From positions 1 through 64,000 of the forward strand of contig CAYIBZ010000001.1 in NCBI GenBank assembly GCA_964361795.1: a DNA stretch of 64,000 nt. Direction: 5' to 3'. Within the stretch, counting starts at the first letter, position 1; every line of letters begins with the position of its first letter. A program made the translations under genes and the position numbers. The stretch comes from CAYIBZ01 sp964361795 (lineage in GTDB: Bacteria > Patescibacteriota > Minisyncoccia > UBA6257 > WO2-44-18). This document shows positions 8,693 through 16,738 of this stretch, in pieces. Below the pieces are notes generated by a model that saw only the letters and a list, made by a program, of their open reading frames with translations, did no database searches and was not told where the DNA came from.

Positions 8693-8857
8693 ATGCCTGA
8701 TTGGGTATGCGATGAATGTAAAACTGGAGACACAAGCAAGTGCTGCCGGCCGGAATATTGCGCGGCGGCCAGAGAAAAAAGAGAAGAATGGTTTGATATT
8801 TTAAGAAAAGAGAGGATGGAAAATGGATGGACGCCGAAGCAACCAGGCAAAGAATAA
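8693..8857 (+). CDS. 54-aa Cys-rich small protein
   Basis: Tiny ORF with a strong Shine-Dalgarno sequence (GAGGAGG, about 7 nt before ATG). The product has Cys at 6, 9, 17, 18 and 23 (CDEC, then CC and C), a possible metal-binding knuckle, followed by a charged helix (REKREEWFDILRKERMENG). Its 3' end overlaps the start of the downstream MIP18-family gene by 31 nt in another frame, suggesting translational coupling. A link to Fe-S metabolism is only a guess from the neighbour. Confidence 0.7.
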   Translation: MPDWVCDECKTGDTSKCCRPEYCAAAREKREEWFDILRKERMENGWTPKQPGKE

Positions 8858-9138
8858 TCGGAATATTAAAAACCTGTTACGATCCGGAAATCCCCGTCAA
8901 TGTATACGACCTTGGTTTGGTTTACCAAATTAATATTAATGAATTAGGAGACACGGAAGTCCAAATGACGCTTACGGCTCCTAATTGCCCAGTGGCCGGC
9001 TCTTTACCGGAAGAAATAGAAAATCGCATTTTGATGGGAGTGCCGGATCTTGTTTCTGTCAAAGTAACTTTGGTTTGGGACCCGCCATGGAATTCTTCTA
9101 TGATGTCCGAAGCGGCTAGATTGCAATTGGGTTTGTAA
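8827..9138 (+). CDS. MIP18/DUF59 family protein (SufT/PaaD-like)
   Basis: A 103-aa single-domain DUF59 protein. The hallmark DPEIPVNVYDLGLVY is at 19-33, TAPNCPVAG at 50-58 carries the conserved Cys54, and the VTLVWDPPWNSSMMSE segment at 80-95 is typical. Members help Fe-S cluster maturation (SufT) or phenylacetyl-CoA oxygenase maturation (PaaD); with no paa or suf genes visible here, a SufT-like role is the more general reading. It starts inside the preceding Cys-rich ORF. Confidence 0.88.
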   Translation: MDAEATRQRIIGILKTCYDPEIPVNVYDLGLVYQININELGDTEVQMTLTAPNCPVAGSLPEEIENRILMGVPDLVSVKVTLVWDPPWNSSMMSEAARLQLGL

Positions 9139-9148
9139 GGAAAAATTT

Positions 9149-9460
9149 ATGGCTCAAACACTCTCGCCGTGGCTACCATTTTCCGAGAATTCAAAAATCT
9201 GGTTTTTCCCGATAACCATTATCCAATATCTGCCCGATTCCATTAAATTGATTTTTATACCGGCAAAGGACGCTCAAGACTTAAATGACGATACCGTCGG
9301 CCGATTCGTATTTCGTGTCCCAGACAGTCCCGATCCCATGCCAATAATAGGAGAAGAAATTATTTTTAGAGAGTTTCGCCCTTTTGCTTTAGCAGTTGGG
9401 TTTAAGCCGGAATCAGGCGATTCTACAATTTGGCAAAAACAAAAAAACACCCCGAGTTAG
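9149..9460 (+). CDS. Hypothetical 103-aa protein
   Basis: No family recognised. The product is Pro- and Ile-rich with PITIIQYLPDSIKLIFIPA near the centre and looks like a small beta-rich protein. It begins 10 nt after the MIP18 gene behind AAGGAAA, so it is likely the last gene of that operon. The stop codon lies inside the left arm and loop of the following terminator. Confidence 0.6.
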   Translation: MAQTLSPWLPFSENSKIWFFPITIIQYLPDSIKLIFIPAKDAQDLNDDTVGRFVFRVPDSPDPMPIIGEEIIFREFRPFALAVGFKPESGDSTIWQKQKNTPS

Positions 9461-9477
9461 ATCGGGGTATTTTTTTT
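9449..9477 (+). terminator. Rho-independent terminator
   Basis: Perfect 7-bp stem ACCCCGA/TCGGGGT with a 6-nt loop, followed by ATTTTTTTT. It also abuts the 3' end of the opposing gene at 9476. Confidence 0.9.
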
Positions 9478-9685
9478 AACAGCACTTACATTTATTTTGA
9501 GTCATCTTCAGCAAGCCCGCTAATATTACTAAGACCGGCCATGTAAGTTGGACTGTGCTTTCGGCAAGCACGCCGAGCGCCCCCAATAAAAAGGTCAAAC
9601 CTAATAACACCACCAGTCCGGGAACATATTTGTGATGAGAGCAGGCGCACTTGCAGTCATTACACCTCATTCCTTCATTTTCCAT
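9476..9685 (-). CDS. Small membrane protein with Cys-rich ends
   Basis: About 69 aa from the ATG at 9685 (an ATG at 9670 behind GAAGGA is the alternative). N-terminal RCNDCKCACSHH (about 7-18) resembles a metal-binding knuckle. Two hydrophobic segments follow (about 22-40 and 46-60), and the end is NKCKCC. Cys clusters on both sides of two helices suggest metal binding at one face of the membrane. No family name. It converges on the preceding operon across the 9449 terminator. Confidence 0.6.
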   Translation of the reverse strand: MENEGMRCNDCKCACSHHKYVPGLVVLLGLTFLLGALGVLAESTVQLTWPVLVILAGLLKMTQNKCKCC

Positions 9686-9768
9686 ATTTGTTAAATAAAA
9701 ATTTTGATCGACCTTTCCTTTATTATACCAAATAGGTATACTAACAATCAGTTTTAAGGGAGGAGCGC

Positions 9769-10239
9769 TTGCCGGCAAATCAGTATTGGCGGAAAAAAGA
9801 TCAGGAAGATGTTAAGAAAGCCAAAACCTATTCACAATTAGTAAAAATAGCATTCCGGATTTTAAAACGGATGCCCCAACCAATCGGCCAGGTTTGCGGG
9901 CCGATTACCAGCGGGGGATTTGGTTCGCTGAAGAAGAACTTAAAAGTTTTTCAAAGCGTCATTGACCGGCTTCAAAAGGAAGGGAAGACAATTTTTGACC
10001 AGCTGCCATTTGAAAACGCTTTGCATCGACTGTATAGATCTTCCGGACACAAAGATCCCGGCAAACAGCTGCTTGAAGAGTTTTATTTTCCAATTTTCGT
10101 TTCTGGACTGGTAAAGCATTTATATTTTATGCCAAACTGGGCGACTTCTAACGGAGCCACTTGGGAATTCCATACTGCGAATCATCTTGGAATCCCACTG
10201 GAAGTTTTAGCGCTGGACTACCTCACGAAACCAAAGTGA
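9769..10239 (+). CDS. Second deoxyribosyltransferase/DUF4406-like protein
   Basis: A 156-aa protein starting at TTG, a choice supported by AAGGGAGGAG ending 4 nt upstream. VCGPITSGGFGSLKKN (42-57) resembles the first strand and loop of DUF4406/nucleoside deoxyribosyltransferase folds, and LYFMPNWATSNGATWEFHTA (117-136) matches their LPGW..S.GA..E block, with Glu as the potential catalytic residue. It is thus a distant relative of the 2842-3282 protein. Function unproven; nucleoside or nucleotide processing is the fold-level guess. Confidence 0.6.
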   Translation: MPANQYWRKKDQEDVKKAKTYSQLVKIAFRILKRMPQPIGQVCGPITSGGFGSLKKNLKVFQSVIDRLQKEGKTIFDQLPFENALHRLYRSSGHKDPGKQLLEEFYFPIFVSGLVKHLYFMPNWATSNGATWEFHTANHLGIPLEVLALDYLTKPK

Positions 10240-10250
10240 GGTTTTTTATT
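10221..10250 (+). terminator. Rho-independent terminator overlapping gene end
   Basis: CCTCAC/GTGAGG stem with a 9-nt loop, followed by TTTTTTATTT. The left arm is within the last codons of the DUF4406-like gene. Confidence 0.85.
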
Positions 10251-10252
10251 TG

Positions 10253-10386
10253 ACCCCGTTAGAAGCTGATAAGTTGCATCAACCCAGTTTTATCAAGTAA
10301 AAGAAAGTTATTTTCAAGAATCAGACTTTGAGCCGCAGAAGAAAAAATTTTAAAAAAATTTTTCTTCCTTAGGCTTCTAACGGGGT
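10253..10386. repeat. 134-bp inverted-repeat element with ACCCCGTTAGA ends
   Basis: Ends are a perfect 14-bp inverted repeat: ACCCCGTTAGAAGC at 10253-10266 and its complement at 10373-10386. The interior is A+T-rich and holds another hairpin of A- and T-runs near 10340-10366. The same end type bounds a 72-bp element at 40214-40285, and one end plus flank recurs at 17638-17670. No ORF is inside. The right end is followed by TTGAC, which supplies the -35 of the next gene. Confidence 0.7.
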
Positions 10387-10414
10387 TGACTTTTTGACAA
10401 AAGTGCGCTACAGT
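10386..10414 (+). promoter_or_regulatory. Promoter for secreted Ig-like protein
   Basis: -35 TTGACT (10386-10391), 17-nt spacer, -10 TACAGT (10409-10414). The -35 begins at the last base of the repeat element. The expected start point is only a few nt before the ATG at 10424. Confidence 0.6.
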
Positions 10415-10423
10415 GTCGTCGTT

Positions 10424-11953
10424 ATGAAAAAACTGATCCTCACGGGGGTTCTGTCGGGCCTTTTACTTATGAACCTTACCTTTGTTAATGTCGCCGAAGC
10501 GCGCCATCACAACCGTCCTTGGTGCTATATTCTATTTCAAAAATGCGACCGTCCCGGACCAAGTTCCTCGTCCGCGACCAACACTAACGCAAACGATGCT
10601 CCAGTTTGGGCTGGTTCTCAAGAAACTTATAATGTTAAAATTGGCCAACTACTGCAATTTACGGTCAACGCGATTGATCCTGAAAACGACCCGCTGACTT
10701 ATTCCGCTCATTTTTTGCCATCCGGCGCCAGTTTTAATACAGGAACAAAAATTTTTTCTTGGACGCCAAATAATATCCAGGATGGAACTCACCTTATTGA
10801 GTTTTCCGTCAGCGACGGACAGTATCGTGTTTCTCAAGTTGTGACCATTATTGTTGACGGCAAAGAAAATCCGCCAGTTAACACCAATTCTAAACCAGTT
10901 TGGGATCACATTGGAGATAAAACTGTTGTTGTTGGCCAGACTTTGCAATTTTCGGTTTGGGCAAACGATACCGATGGCCATTATTTGAATTACAGTGTTT
11001 TAAACCTGCCGTTAGGCGCGAATTTCAATCCATACAGCCGGATTTTTTCCTGGACTCCAAACTCTAATCAACTGGGAAGCCACGTAATTACTTTTCGCGT
11101 TGCTGATAGTTATTACACCGTAGATAATGGCGTTACTATTGCGGTTATTTCTAACGCGATTAATCGCGCGCCCAGTTTTGTAAATTTTAATCCGCCCGCT
11201 AAAGGCAAGGTTGGCCAACCTTATAGCTATGATCTTAGCGCCGTTGATCCAGACAATGATCCAATAACCTTTGGTTTAATTTCCGGACCAATTGGGATGT
11301 CGGTTAATCCAGTTTCTGGCTTGATCCAGTGGACCCCATCCGCTTTGCAGGCAAATTATAGTTATGCTTTAGTTTCCGTTTCTGACGGCAAGGAACAAGC
11401 CGCGATGGGTTTCTATATATTTACGGAAAACCTTAATGTCCCAACCCCGATAACTCCAACGACTCCAACGACTCCGATTGTCGCCGCTGCCGCGGAAAAA
11501 GATCCGGCGCTGGCGATTGCCAATCTAGAAATTGCCGCCGAAAATGGCGAGGTGATTATTTCTTGGAAAACTAACCTGGCCAGCCGGTCCCGAGTAATTT
11601 ACGATACAGTTTCTCAAGCAGGCCGCGCCGGCAATTTTACCTACGCTAACGCAACCCGCGAATCGCAAGATTCTTCTACTCGGCACCGGGTTAATATTAA
11701 AGGCCTAAAAACTGGCGCAATTTATTATTTCCGCGCGGTTTCCAAAACTAATAATCAGACCGAAGTCAGCGCGGAAATAGCTTTTACTTTATTGCCAAGC
11801 GGCCAAGCTAGTCCATTTTTTGGCGCGTCCATTTTTAACGCGCTTGGCCCGCTGTTATTTAGCCCGGAATTTTTACTCTTAGTGATTATCGGTTTAATTA
11901 TTTGGGTGGCTTTACTGCACCGCAAATATCAAAAGTTAAGTTCCCCCCTTTAA
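10424..11953 (+). CDS. Secreted, C-terminally anchored multi-domain Ig-like surface protein
   Basis: A 509-aa exported protein. The chosen ATG begins a clear signal peptide (MKKLILTGVLSGLLLMNLTF, cleavage near AEA-RHH). Three putative Ig/cadherin-like domains of the He_PIG type follow at about 57-145, 153-240 and 250-340, each with a ..FSWTP.. or IQWTP turn. Then comes a Thr/Pro linker (about 350-370) and a fibronectin-III-like domain (about 375-470) with VIISWKTN and IYYFRAVS. A transmembrane helix (about 478-498) and a basic tail (HRKYQK) anchor it. Probably an adhesin or S-layer-associated protein. Function inferred from architecture. Confidence 0.85.
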   Translation: MKKLILTGVLSGLLLMNLTFVNVAEARHHNRPWCYILFQKCDRPGPSSSSATNTNANDAPVWAGSQETYNVKIGQLLQFTVNAIDPENDPLTYSAHFLPSGASFNTGTKIFSWTPNNIQDGTHLIEFSVSDGQYRVSQVVTIIVDGKENPPVNTNSKPVWDHIGDKTVVVGQTLQFSVWANDTDGHYLNYSVLNLPLGANFNPYSRIFSWTPNSNQLGSHVITFRVADSYYTVDNGVTIAVISNAINRAPSFVNFNPPAKGKVGQPYSYDLSAVDPDNDPITFGLISGPIGMSVNPVSGLIQWTPSALQANYSYALVSVSDGKEQAAMGFYIFTENLNVPTPITPTTPTTPIVAAAAEKDPALAIANLEIAAENGEVIISWKTNLASRSRVIYDTVSQAGRAGNFTYANATRESQDSSTRHRVNIKGLKTGAIYYFRAVSKTNNQTEVSAEIAFTLLPSGQASPFFGASIFNALGPLLFSPEFLLLVIIGLIIWVALLHRKYQKLSSPL

Positions 11954-11986
11954 ATGTGTTAAAATACTTTTGATGTTTTCAAAAGT

Positions 11987-12691
11987 ATGCCAAAAATTAC
12001 CGTAATTATACCGACCTACAACGAAAGGAACAATTTAGAGTTATTGGCCCAAAAAATCTTTGATTTGAAAATCCCTGATTCGCGAATCATGGTGGTTGAT
12101 GATAATTCTCCGGACGGAACCGGCAAACTGGCCGAGGAATTAGGAAAACAATATCCGATTACGGTTTTGCATAGGCAAAAAAAGGAGGGGTTGGGCCGGG
12201 CCTATGTTGAAGCATTTAGAAATGTTCTTGAACGCGATAATCCGGATTTTATCATTCAAATGGACGCCGATCTTTCTCACGATCCGGCGGCTATTCCCTT
12301 AATGCTGGAGAAGATAAAAAACTGCGATTTAGTGCTGGGTTCTCGATATATACGTGGCGGAAAAGTGGAAAATTGGGCTTTTTTGCGGAAATTTATCAGC
12401 CGGTTTGGCAATTTGTACGCCAGAACTATCTTAGGGCTTCCTTATCGGGATCTAACCGGCGGTTTCAAATGTTTTCGGAGAAAAGTTTTGGAAAATATTG
12501 ACTTTAGTTTATTGAGTTCTACTGGCTACAATTTTCAGATTGAAACTACCTATAAAGCCCATAAAAAAGGATACAAAATTTGTGAAATTCCTATTTCTTT
12601 TACGGAAAGAAAAATTGGGAATTCTAAATTCAATTTAGGGATTATTTTAGAAAGTTTTTGGAAAGTGTTACTGCTAAGATTTCGCAGTTAA
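11987..12691 (+). CDS. Family 2 glycosyltransferase, polyprenol-phosphate mannosyltransferase-like
   Basis: A 234-aa GT2 enzyme of the DPM1/polyprenol-monophosphomannose synthase group: VIIPTYNERNNL (6-17), VVDDNSPDGT (36-45), the DADLSHDP metal-binding motif near 98-105, and GSRYIRGG followed by the LTGGFKCF signature. No C-terminal membrane domain, so it is the soluble Dpm1 type. It would make polyprenyl-phosphate-sugar donors for membrane transferases such as the GT39-like and DUF2079 proteins nearby. TGtTAAAAT at 11957-11965 is a likely -10. Its 3' end overlaps the DUF2079 gene, tail to tail, by 18 nt. Confidence 0.9.
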   Translation: MPKITVIIPTYNERNNLELLAQKIFDLKIPDSRIMVVDDNSPDGTGKLAEELGKQYPITVLHRQKKEGLGRAYVEAFRNVLERDNPDFIIQMDADLSHDPAAIPLMLEKIKNCDLVLGSRYIRGGKVENWAFLRKFISRFGNLYARTILGLPYRDLTGGFKCFRRKVLENIDFSLLSSTGYNFQIETTYKAHKKGYKICEIPISFTERKIGNSKFNLGIILESFWKVLLLRFRS

Positions 12692-14101
12692 GCTAAATTT
12701 TTTATGCAGTAAAATAACGTACCGATTATTAAAAACCTCCATATTATACATGCCGGTTTTCATATATTTTGCTATGTAGCTGTCAAGATTCTCCGCAGTC
12801 CCAAAACCGAACAAATCGTTAGTGTCAATTAAAACAATATCCACTAAAAATCTTTCATTGCCTAGCTGGTAAATGTGCTCCCGATGCGATAAATGTGGCA
12901 CCAAATTCGTAACAGCGGCTACTGTTAACCCATCTGGAACCAAGGCCGCTAATTTACGATAATCTTCCCAAGTTTGATTGAATTGGAAATATTCTTTTGG
13001 AAAAGCGGCTGGGCCTAAAGGGGAACGGATTAAAAATCCCGCCGACATTGACGCGGCCAATAGCCAGAAAATTATTTTTTCTTTTTTAGGCCAATTTCTC
13101 AGCAGAAATTCCGCTCCGTAAACAACTCCTACAAAGATTCCCGGGATCAAAATAGCGTCATAGTGGTATAAGCCGCTAAATTGGAATTTATAATTAGTTA
13201 AAAGATTTTCCGCTAATCCTGGCGCTAAAAGAATTAAGCTTCGCCAAGAAAACAGCGGCAAAAAAGCCACGGGCAGAAACAGCCAGAAAAGATAGATTAG
13301 TTTTTGAGCCGCCAAAGCTGTTCCGGCAATTAGCAGTGGATTGGCGGCGGCATTTTTCACGATATCCAAAGGGCTTTGCCCCAAGTTCGCGTATCGGTCA
13401 AACCTAAGAACGCCTCCGCCAAACGCGGGCATAAAAACTTTCACCGCTAAAATAAAATAAACCAGCGCGGCAACGGCAATCACGATGCCAGTCTTTCTGC
13501 TGTCCGCCAGCGCGGATTTTTTTAACAGCAAATAAATGCCGGCAAAAAATACAACTAGTATGGCATCTTCTTTTACGCTGGCGGCAAGAGTAAAAAACAA
13601 GGCCGCCCATCCCCATTTGCGCGCCTCGGAAAAATAAATGGCCGCCAGCAAAAGCGGGACAAAAAAAGTAATTTCATGGAAATCGTATAAATTCGCCCAT
13701 TGCAATCCCGGATACAATAAATAAGCCGCCGCTATCACGCGCGACAGCAGTTGATTATTAAGAACCCGTTTAGCTAAAAAATATAGAGGCAAAGCCCCCA
13801 AAGCAATCGCGATTGTTTGTATAATTAACAAATAATATGGAGTTTGGAACAGGGCATAGCCCGGCGCTAATAAAAACAGCCATGGGCTCATATGCAATCC
13901 CAAATGATTATGGACTTGCTCCACATTATTTACTAAACCGCGCCCGTGAGCCGCGTTCCAAAAAGTTTGAACGAAGGCGGTAAGGTCCCAAGTTTGAGTC
14001 TGGAAATTATAATGGCGAAGGGACGCAATCAATCCGAAAACCGCTATGTAAGCGGCAATCATTAGCCAAATAATTTGACTTCCCGTCAACTTCCATTTCA
14101 T
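12674..14101 (-). CDS. DUF2079 polytopic membrane protein (possible GT-C-like transferase)
   Basis: About 475 aa from the ATG at 14101, chosen because the DUF2079 pattern and first helix begin there. It has roughly ten hydrophobic segments. Family landmarks: WDLTAFVQTFWNAAHGRGL with a following HLGLHMSPW motif in the first external loop, and YLLYPGLQWANLYDFHEITF mid-protein. DUF2079 proteins resemble PMT/GT-C glycosyltransferases but the activity is not established. The start codon is only 21 nt from the divergent rdgB start, so the promoters must overlap. Confidence 0.85.
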   Translation of the reverse strand: MKWKLTGSQIIWLMIAAYIAVFGLIASLRHYNFQTQTWDLTAFVQTFWNAAHGRGLVNNVEQVHNHLGLHMSPWLFLLAPGYALFQTPYYLLIIQTIAIALGALPLYFLAKRVLNNQLLSRVIAAAYLLYPGLQWANLYDFHEITFFVPLLLAAIYFSEARKWGWAALFFTLAASVKEDAILVVFFAGIYLLLKKSALADSRKTGIVIAVAALVYFILAVKVFMPAFGGGVLRFDRYANLGQSPLDIVKNAAANPLLIAGTALAAQKLIYLFWLFLPVAFLPLFSWRSLILLAPGLAENLLTNYKFQFSGLYHYDAILIPGIFVGVVYGAEFLLRNWPKKEKIIFWLLAASMSAGFLIRSPLGPAAFPKEYFQFNQTWEDYRKLAALVPDGLTVAAVTNLVPHLSHREHIYQLGNERFLVDIVLIDTNDLFGFGTAENLDSYIAKYMKTGMYNMEVFNNRYVILLHKKFSLTAKS

Positions 14102-14122
14102 AATATATATTTCAAATCTTAT

Positions 14123-14880
14123 ATGAAACAAATCGTTATTGCTACTCATAATCCGGGAAAAATTCTGGAGTATCAAGCTATTCTTCAAGATTATCCTTTA
14201 AAACTTTTGACTTTAATGGACTTGAATATCGGCGCCGAACCGGAAGAAGATGGAAAAACTTTTGAAGAAAACGCCATTAAAAAAGCGAATTTTTATTCCC
14301 AGTTGGTTAAAAATTTGCCGATTTTGGCGGAGGACTCCGGGCTAGAAATTGATTATTTAAACGGCGAACCGGGAATATATTCCCGGCGTTGGCTGGGTAG
14401 AGAATCTTCTGATGAAGAATTAATTGAAACCGCGATTAAAAAACTTGAGAATATTCCCATGGAACGGAGAGGGGCGCAGTTTCGGGTCGTTATGGCTTTA
14501 AAATTCCCCGATCCGAAAATAAAGATTGCGACCTCCGAGGGTATTTTGCGCGGTTTTATAATAAATAAACCGATTAAAAAAGTTATTCCCGGCTATCCGT
14601 TTCGTTCATTATTTTATGTNNNNNNNNNNNNNNNNNNNNNNNNNNNNNNNNNNNNNNNNNNNNNNNNNNNNNNNNNNNNNNNNNNNNNNNNNNNNNNNNN
14701 NNNNNNNNNNNNNNNNNNNATAAACCGATTAAAAAAGTTATTCCCGGCTATCCGTTTCGTTCATTATTTTATGTTCCTTCCGTAGGAAAGGTTTTAGGAG
14801 AATTATCCATGGAAAACGAAGCGGTTATAGGCCATAGAAAAATAGCGCTGGAAAAGTTGGCTCCATTTCTGTTAAGATAA
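14123..14880 (+). CDS. rdgB: RdgB/HAM1-type non-canonical purine NTP pyrophosphatase (interrupted by N gap)
   Basis: Hydrolyses dITP, dXTP and ITP to monophosphates, cleaning the nucleotide pool. Motifs: THNPGKILE (8-16), EEDGKTFEENAIKKA (39-53), LAEDSGLEID (68-77) and EPGIYSRRWLG. The 100 N at 14620-14719 sit between identical 55-bp copies; removing 155 bp continues the frame to FYVPSVGKVLGELS, GHRKIALEKL and a stop at 14880, giving about 200 aa. Odd point: the family's G(Y/F)DP(I/V)F motif reads GYPFRSLF here, so the usual Asp is missing. It diverges from the DUF2079 gene. Confidence 0.92.
14620..14719. other. Assembly gap (100 N) inside rdgB
   Basis: Exactly 100 N between identical 55-bp copies (14565-14619 and 14720-14774). 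Same artefact type as the other three gaps; collapsing it restores the rdgB frame. Confidence 0.97.
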
Positions 14881-14884
14881 AGAT

Positions 14885-15067
14885 ATGAAAATATTCACAA
14901 AAGTCGCGGCAGTTTTATTCGCAATTATCGGTTTATTGCATCTGGCAAGATTGGTTTACGGATGGGAAGCGGAAATCGGAGGATTGGTATTGCCGATGTG
15001 GGCTAGCGTGGTTGCTTTAATTGCCGCGGGCGTCATAGCGTGTGGCCTTCAACGAGAGTCTCGGTAA
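14885..15067 (+). CDS. 60-aa two-helix membrane protein
   Basis: MKIFTKVAAVLFAIIGLLHL begins the first helix; a short WEAEIGG loop and a second helix (LPMWASVVALIAAGVIACGL) follow, ending QRESR. The pattern of small proteins opening MKIFTKVAA..LLHL.RL is familiar from CPR genomes but has no assigned function. It starts 4 nt after the rdgB stop, so it is probably in that operon, and ends 12 nt before the next gene. Confidence 0.75.
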   Translation: MKIFTKVAAVLFAIIGLLHLARLVYGWEAEIGGLVLPMWASVVALIAAGVIACGLQRESR

Positions 15068-15079
15068 AAAAGCGTTTTT

Positions 15080-16720
15080 GTGAAAACAAAACATTGGCTT
15101 ATTTTAATATTAGCGGCGGCGGCTATTTTGCGTCTTTGGAATCTTTCCGTCGGAGATTTAACCGGCAGTGATGAAGTTTTATATTCTTTCCGGGCTATTG
15201 GCCTGCTTGATTTTGACTTAGCCAAACAGCAAACAACGCCATTGGAATGGACCGATCCCAACGTGCCTTGGTGGGCCAAATTATCATTTCACGACCACCC
15301 GCCGCTGGTTTTTTTGGTCCAAAACGTTTTTATGAAAATTTTTGGCGAAAACTATTTTGCTTTCCGCCTGCCGTCGGCCATTTTTGGAGTTTTATCGGTT
15401 TATCTGGTTTATTTGATAATTCAGCAATTAAACCCGTCAAAAAAAATAGCCCTGTTAGCATCATCTTTTACGGCGGTAACGGTAAATCATGTCTATATTT
15501 CCCGTTTAGCCATCCAAGAATCCTACGTTATTTTTTTCTTATTATTGGGTTCATTGCTTTTTTTAAAATCTTTGCGCCAAGATAAATATCTTTTATGGCT
15601 GGGGTTGGCGCTAGGCCTTAGTTTTTTAACTAAATACACGACATTTATCTTAGTTCCTATTTTTATAAGCTATCTTTTATTTTTTCAACGCGACTATTTC
15701 AAAAACAAGAAATTGTGGCTGGCGATCTTGATGACTTTGGCGATTTCCAGTCCAATTCTAATTTACAATATCCAGCTGTATCGCAATTTTGGCCATTTTG
15801 ATTTTCAAATCTCTTACATATTTGGACAACAGCCGGAAGTTTGGAAAGCGGCTCCCGGCAAAGAAGAGATAGGATCTTTAATGAATCGCTTAAGAAACTT
15901 TATTCCCAATCTCTATAAAACCAATTCTCCGGTTTTTATATCTTTATTTTTTATATCCATCTTTTCTTTGATGTCGCGCGATAAGAGATTTTTAGATTTA
16001 TCTTTGTTTTGGCTAATAATTCTAATGTTTTTTGTGGGCCCCACTAATCGTTTTTTAACTATGCTGACGCCGTTTATAGCCATGGAAACAGCCTGGTTTT
16101 TTAATGACAAAATAAAATTTATTTCAATTTTATTATCGGCATTTTTGATATTTGAAGTACTGTACTCCTTTAATAGTCAGATATTGGCTTATCCTTTTGG
16201 GCCGCAGTTTTGGGCCTTTTCTAAAATTCGTTATGACCAATATGATTGGGGATATAGAGAATTGGATAAGTTTTTAAGAAAAGAACTGGAGGGCAAGATG
16301 CCGCTTATGGCTTTAAATTTACGCTACAAATTTTTAGAGGCAATACAAAACAAAGCTATAGCTCAAGGAAAAGCCGGGGATTTGGAGATCTATCCGGCTT
16401 TGATAATTTACGACTATAATTTTCACGAGTCCGCGCAATTATGGAATCTGGAACGATTGCAAATTTATCACGCCTGGCCGATTCTAAAAACGGAAGAATA
16501 TCTTAGTATGCTGAATCAAAACGGATCCGATTTTTTTGAAAAAGCCGGAATTAAAACCTACTACTTTATCAAGCCAACCGAAAAACTGCCGTTAAAGAGA
16601 GCCGATAAATTAACGAACGCCGGCGCTCTGTTTGAACAAGAACTTTTAAAAAATAATATTTTCCCCGCAGCCCTCTACAATAAACGCGGCGACGAAGTTT
16701 TCCGAATTTACAAATTCTGA
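15080..16720 (+). CDS. GT39/ArnT-like membrane glycosyltransferase
   Basis: A 546-aa protein from a GTG start. The first external loop holds LTGSDEVLYSFRA (about 24-36) with the acidic pair typical of GT-C enzymes, followed by a FHDHPPL motif near 73-79. About ten hydrophobic helices fill residues 80-375, and a soluble extracytoplasmic tail of about 170 aa follows. Such enzymes move a sugar from a polyprenyl-phosphate carrier to lipid or protein outside the membrane; the GT2 gene at 12 kb could make the donor. The acceptor is unknown. Confidence 0.85.
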   Translation: MKTKHWLILILAAAAILRLWNLSVGDLTGSDEVLYSFRAIGLLDFDLAKQQTTPLEWTDPNVPWWAKLSFHDHPPLVFLVQNVFMKIFGENYFAFRLPSAIFGVLSVYLVYLIIQQLNPSKKIALLASSFTAVTVNHVYISRLAIQESYVIFFLLLGSLLFLKSLRQDKYLLWLGLALGLSFLTKYTTFILVPIFISYLLFFQRDYFKNKKLWLAILMTLAISSPILIYNIQLYRNFGHFDFQISYIFGQQPEVWKAAPGKEEIGSLMNRLRNFIPNLYKTNSPVFISLFFISIFSLMSRDKRFLDLSLFWLIILMFFVGPTNRFLTMLTPFIAMETAWFFNDKIKFISILLSAFLIFEVLYSFNSQILAYPFGPQFWAFSKIRYDQYDWGYRELDKFLRKELEGKMPLMALNLRYKFLEAIQNKAIAQGKAGDLEIYPALIIYDYNFHESAQLWNLERLQIYHAWPILKTEEYLSMLNQNGSDFFEKAGIKTYYFIKPTEKLPLKRADKLTNAGALFEQELLKNNIFPAALYNKRGDEVFRIYKF

Positions 16721-16722
16721 AA

Positions 16723-16731
16723 TGTTATAAT
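16723..16731 (+). promoter_or_regulatory. Extended -10 element of the cupredoxin gene
   Basis: TGtTATAAT ends 7 nt before the ATG at 16739, so the mRNA probably begins at or next to the start codon. Confidence 0.6.
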
Positions 16732-16738
16732 CAGGTTG

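Noticed and set aside
10253..10386. attC-like integron recombination site
   Set aside because: Core sites are in the wrong order and orientation (GTTAGA outside-in rather than RYYYAAC..GTTRRRY), and no integrase is present.
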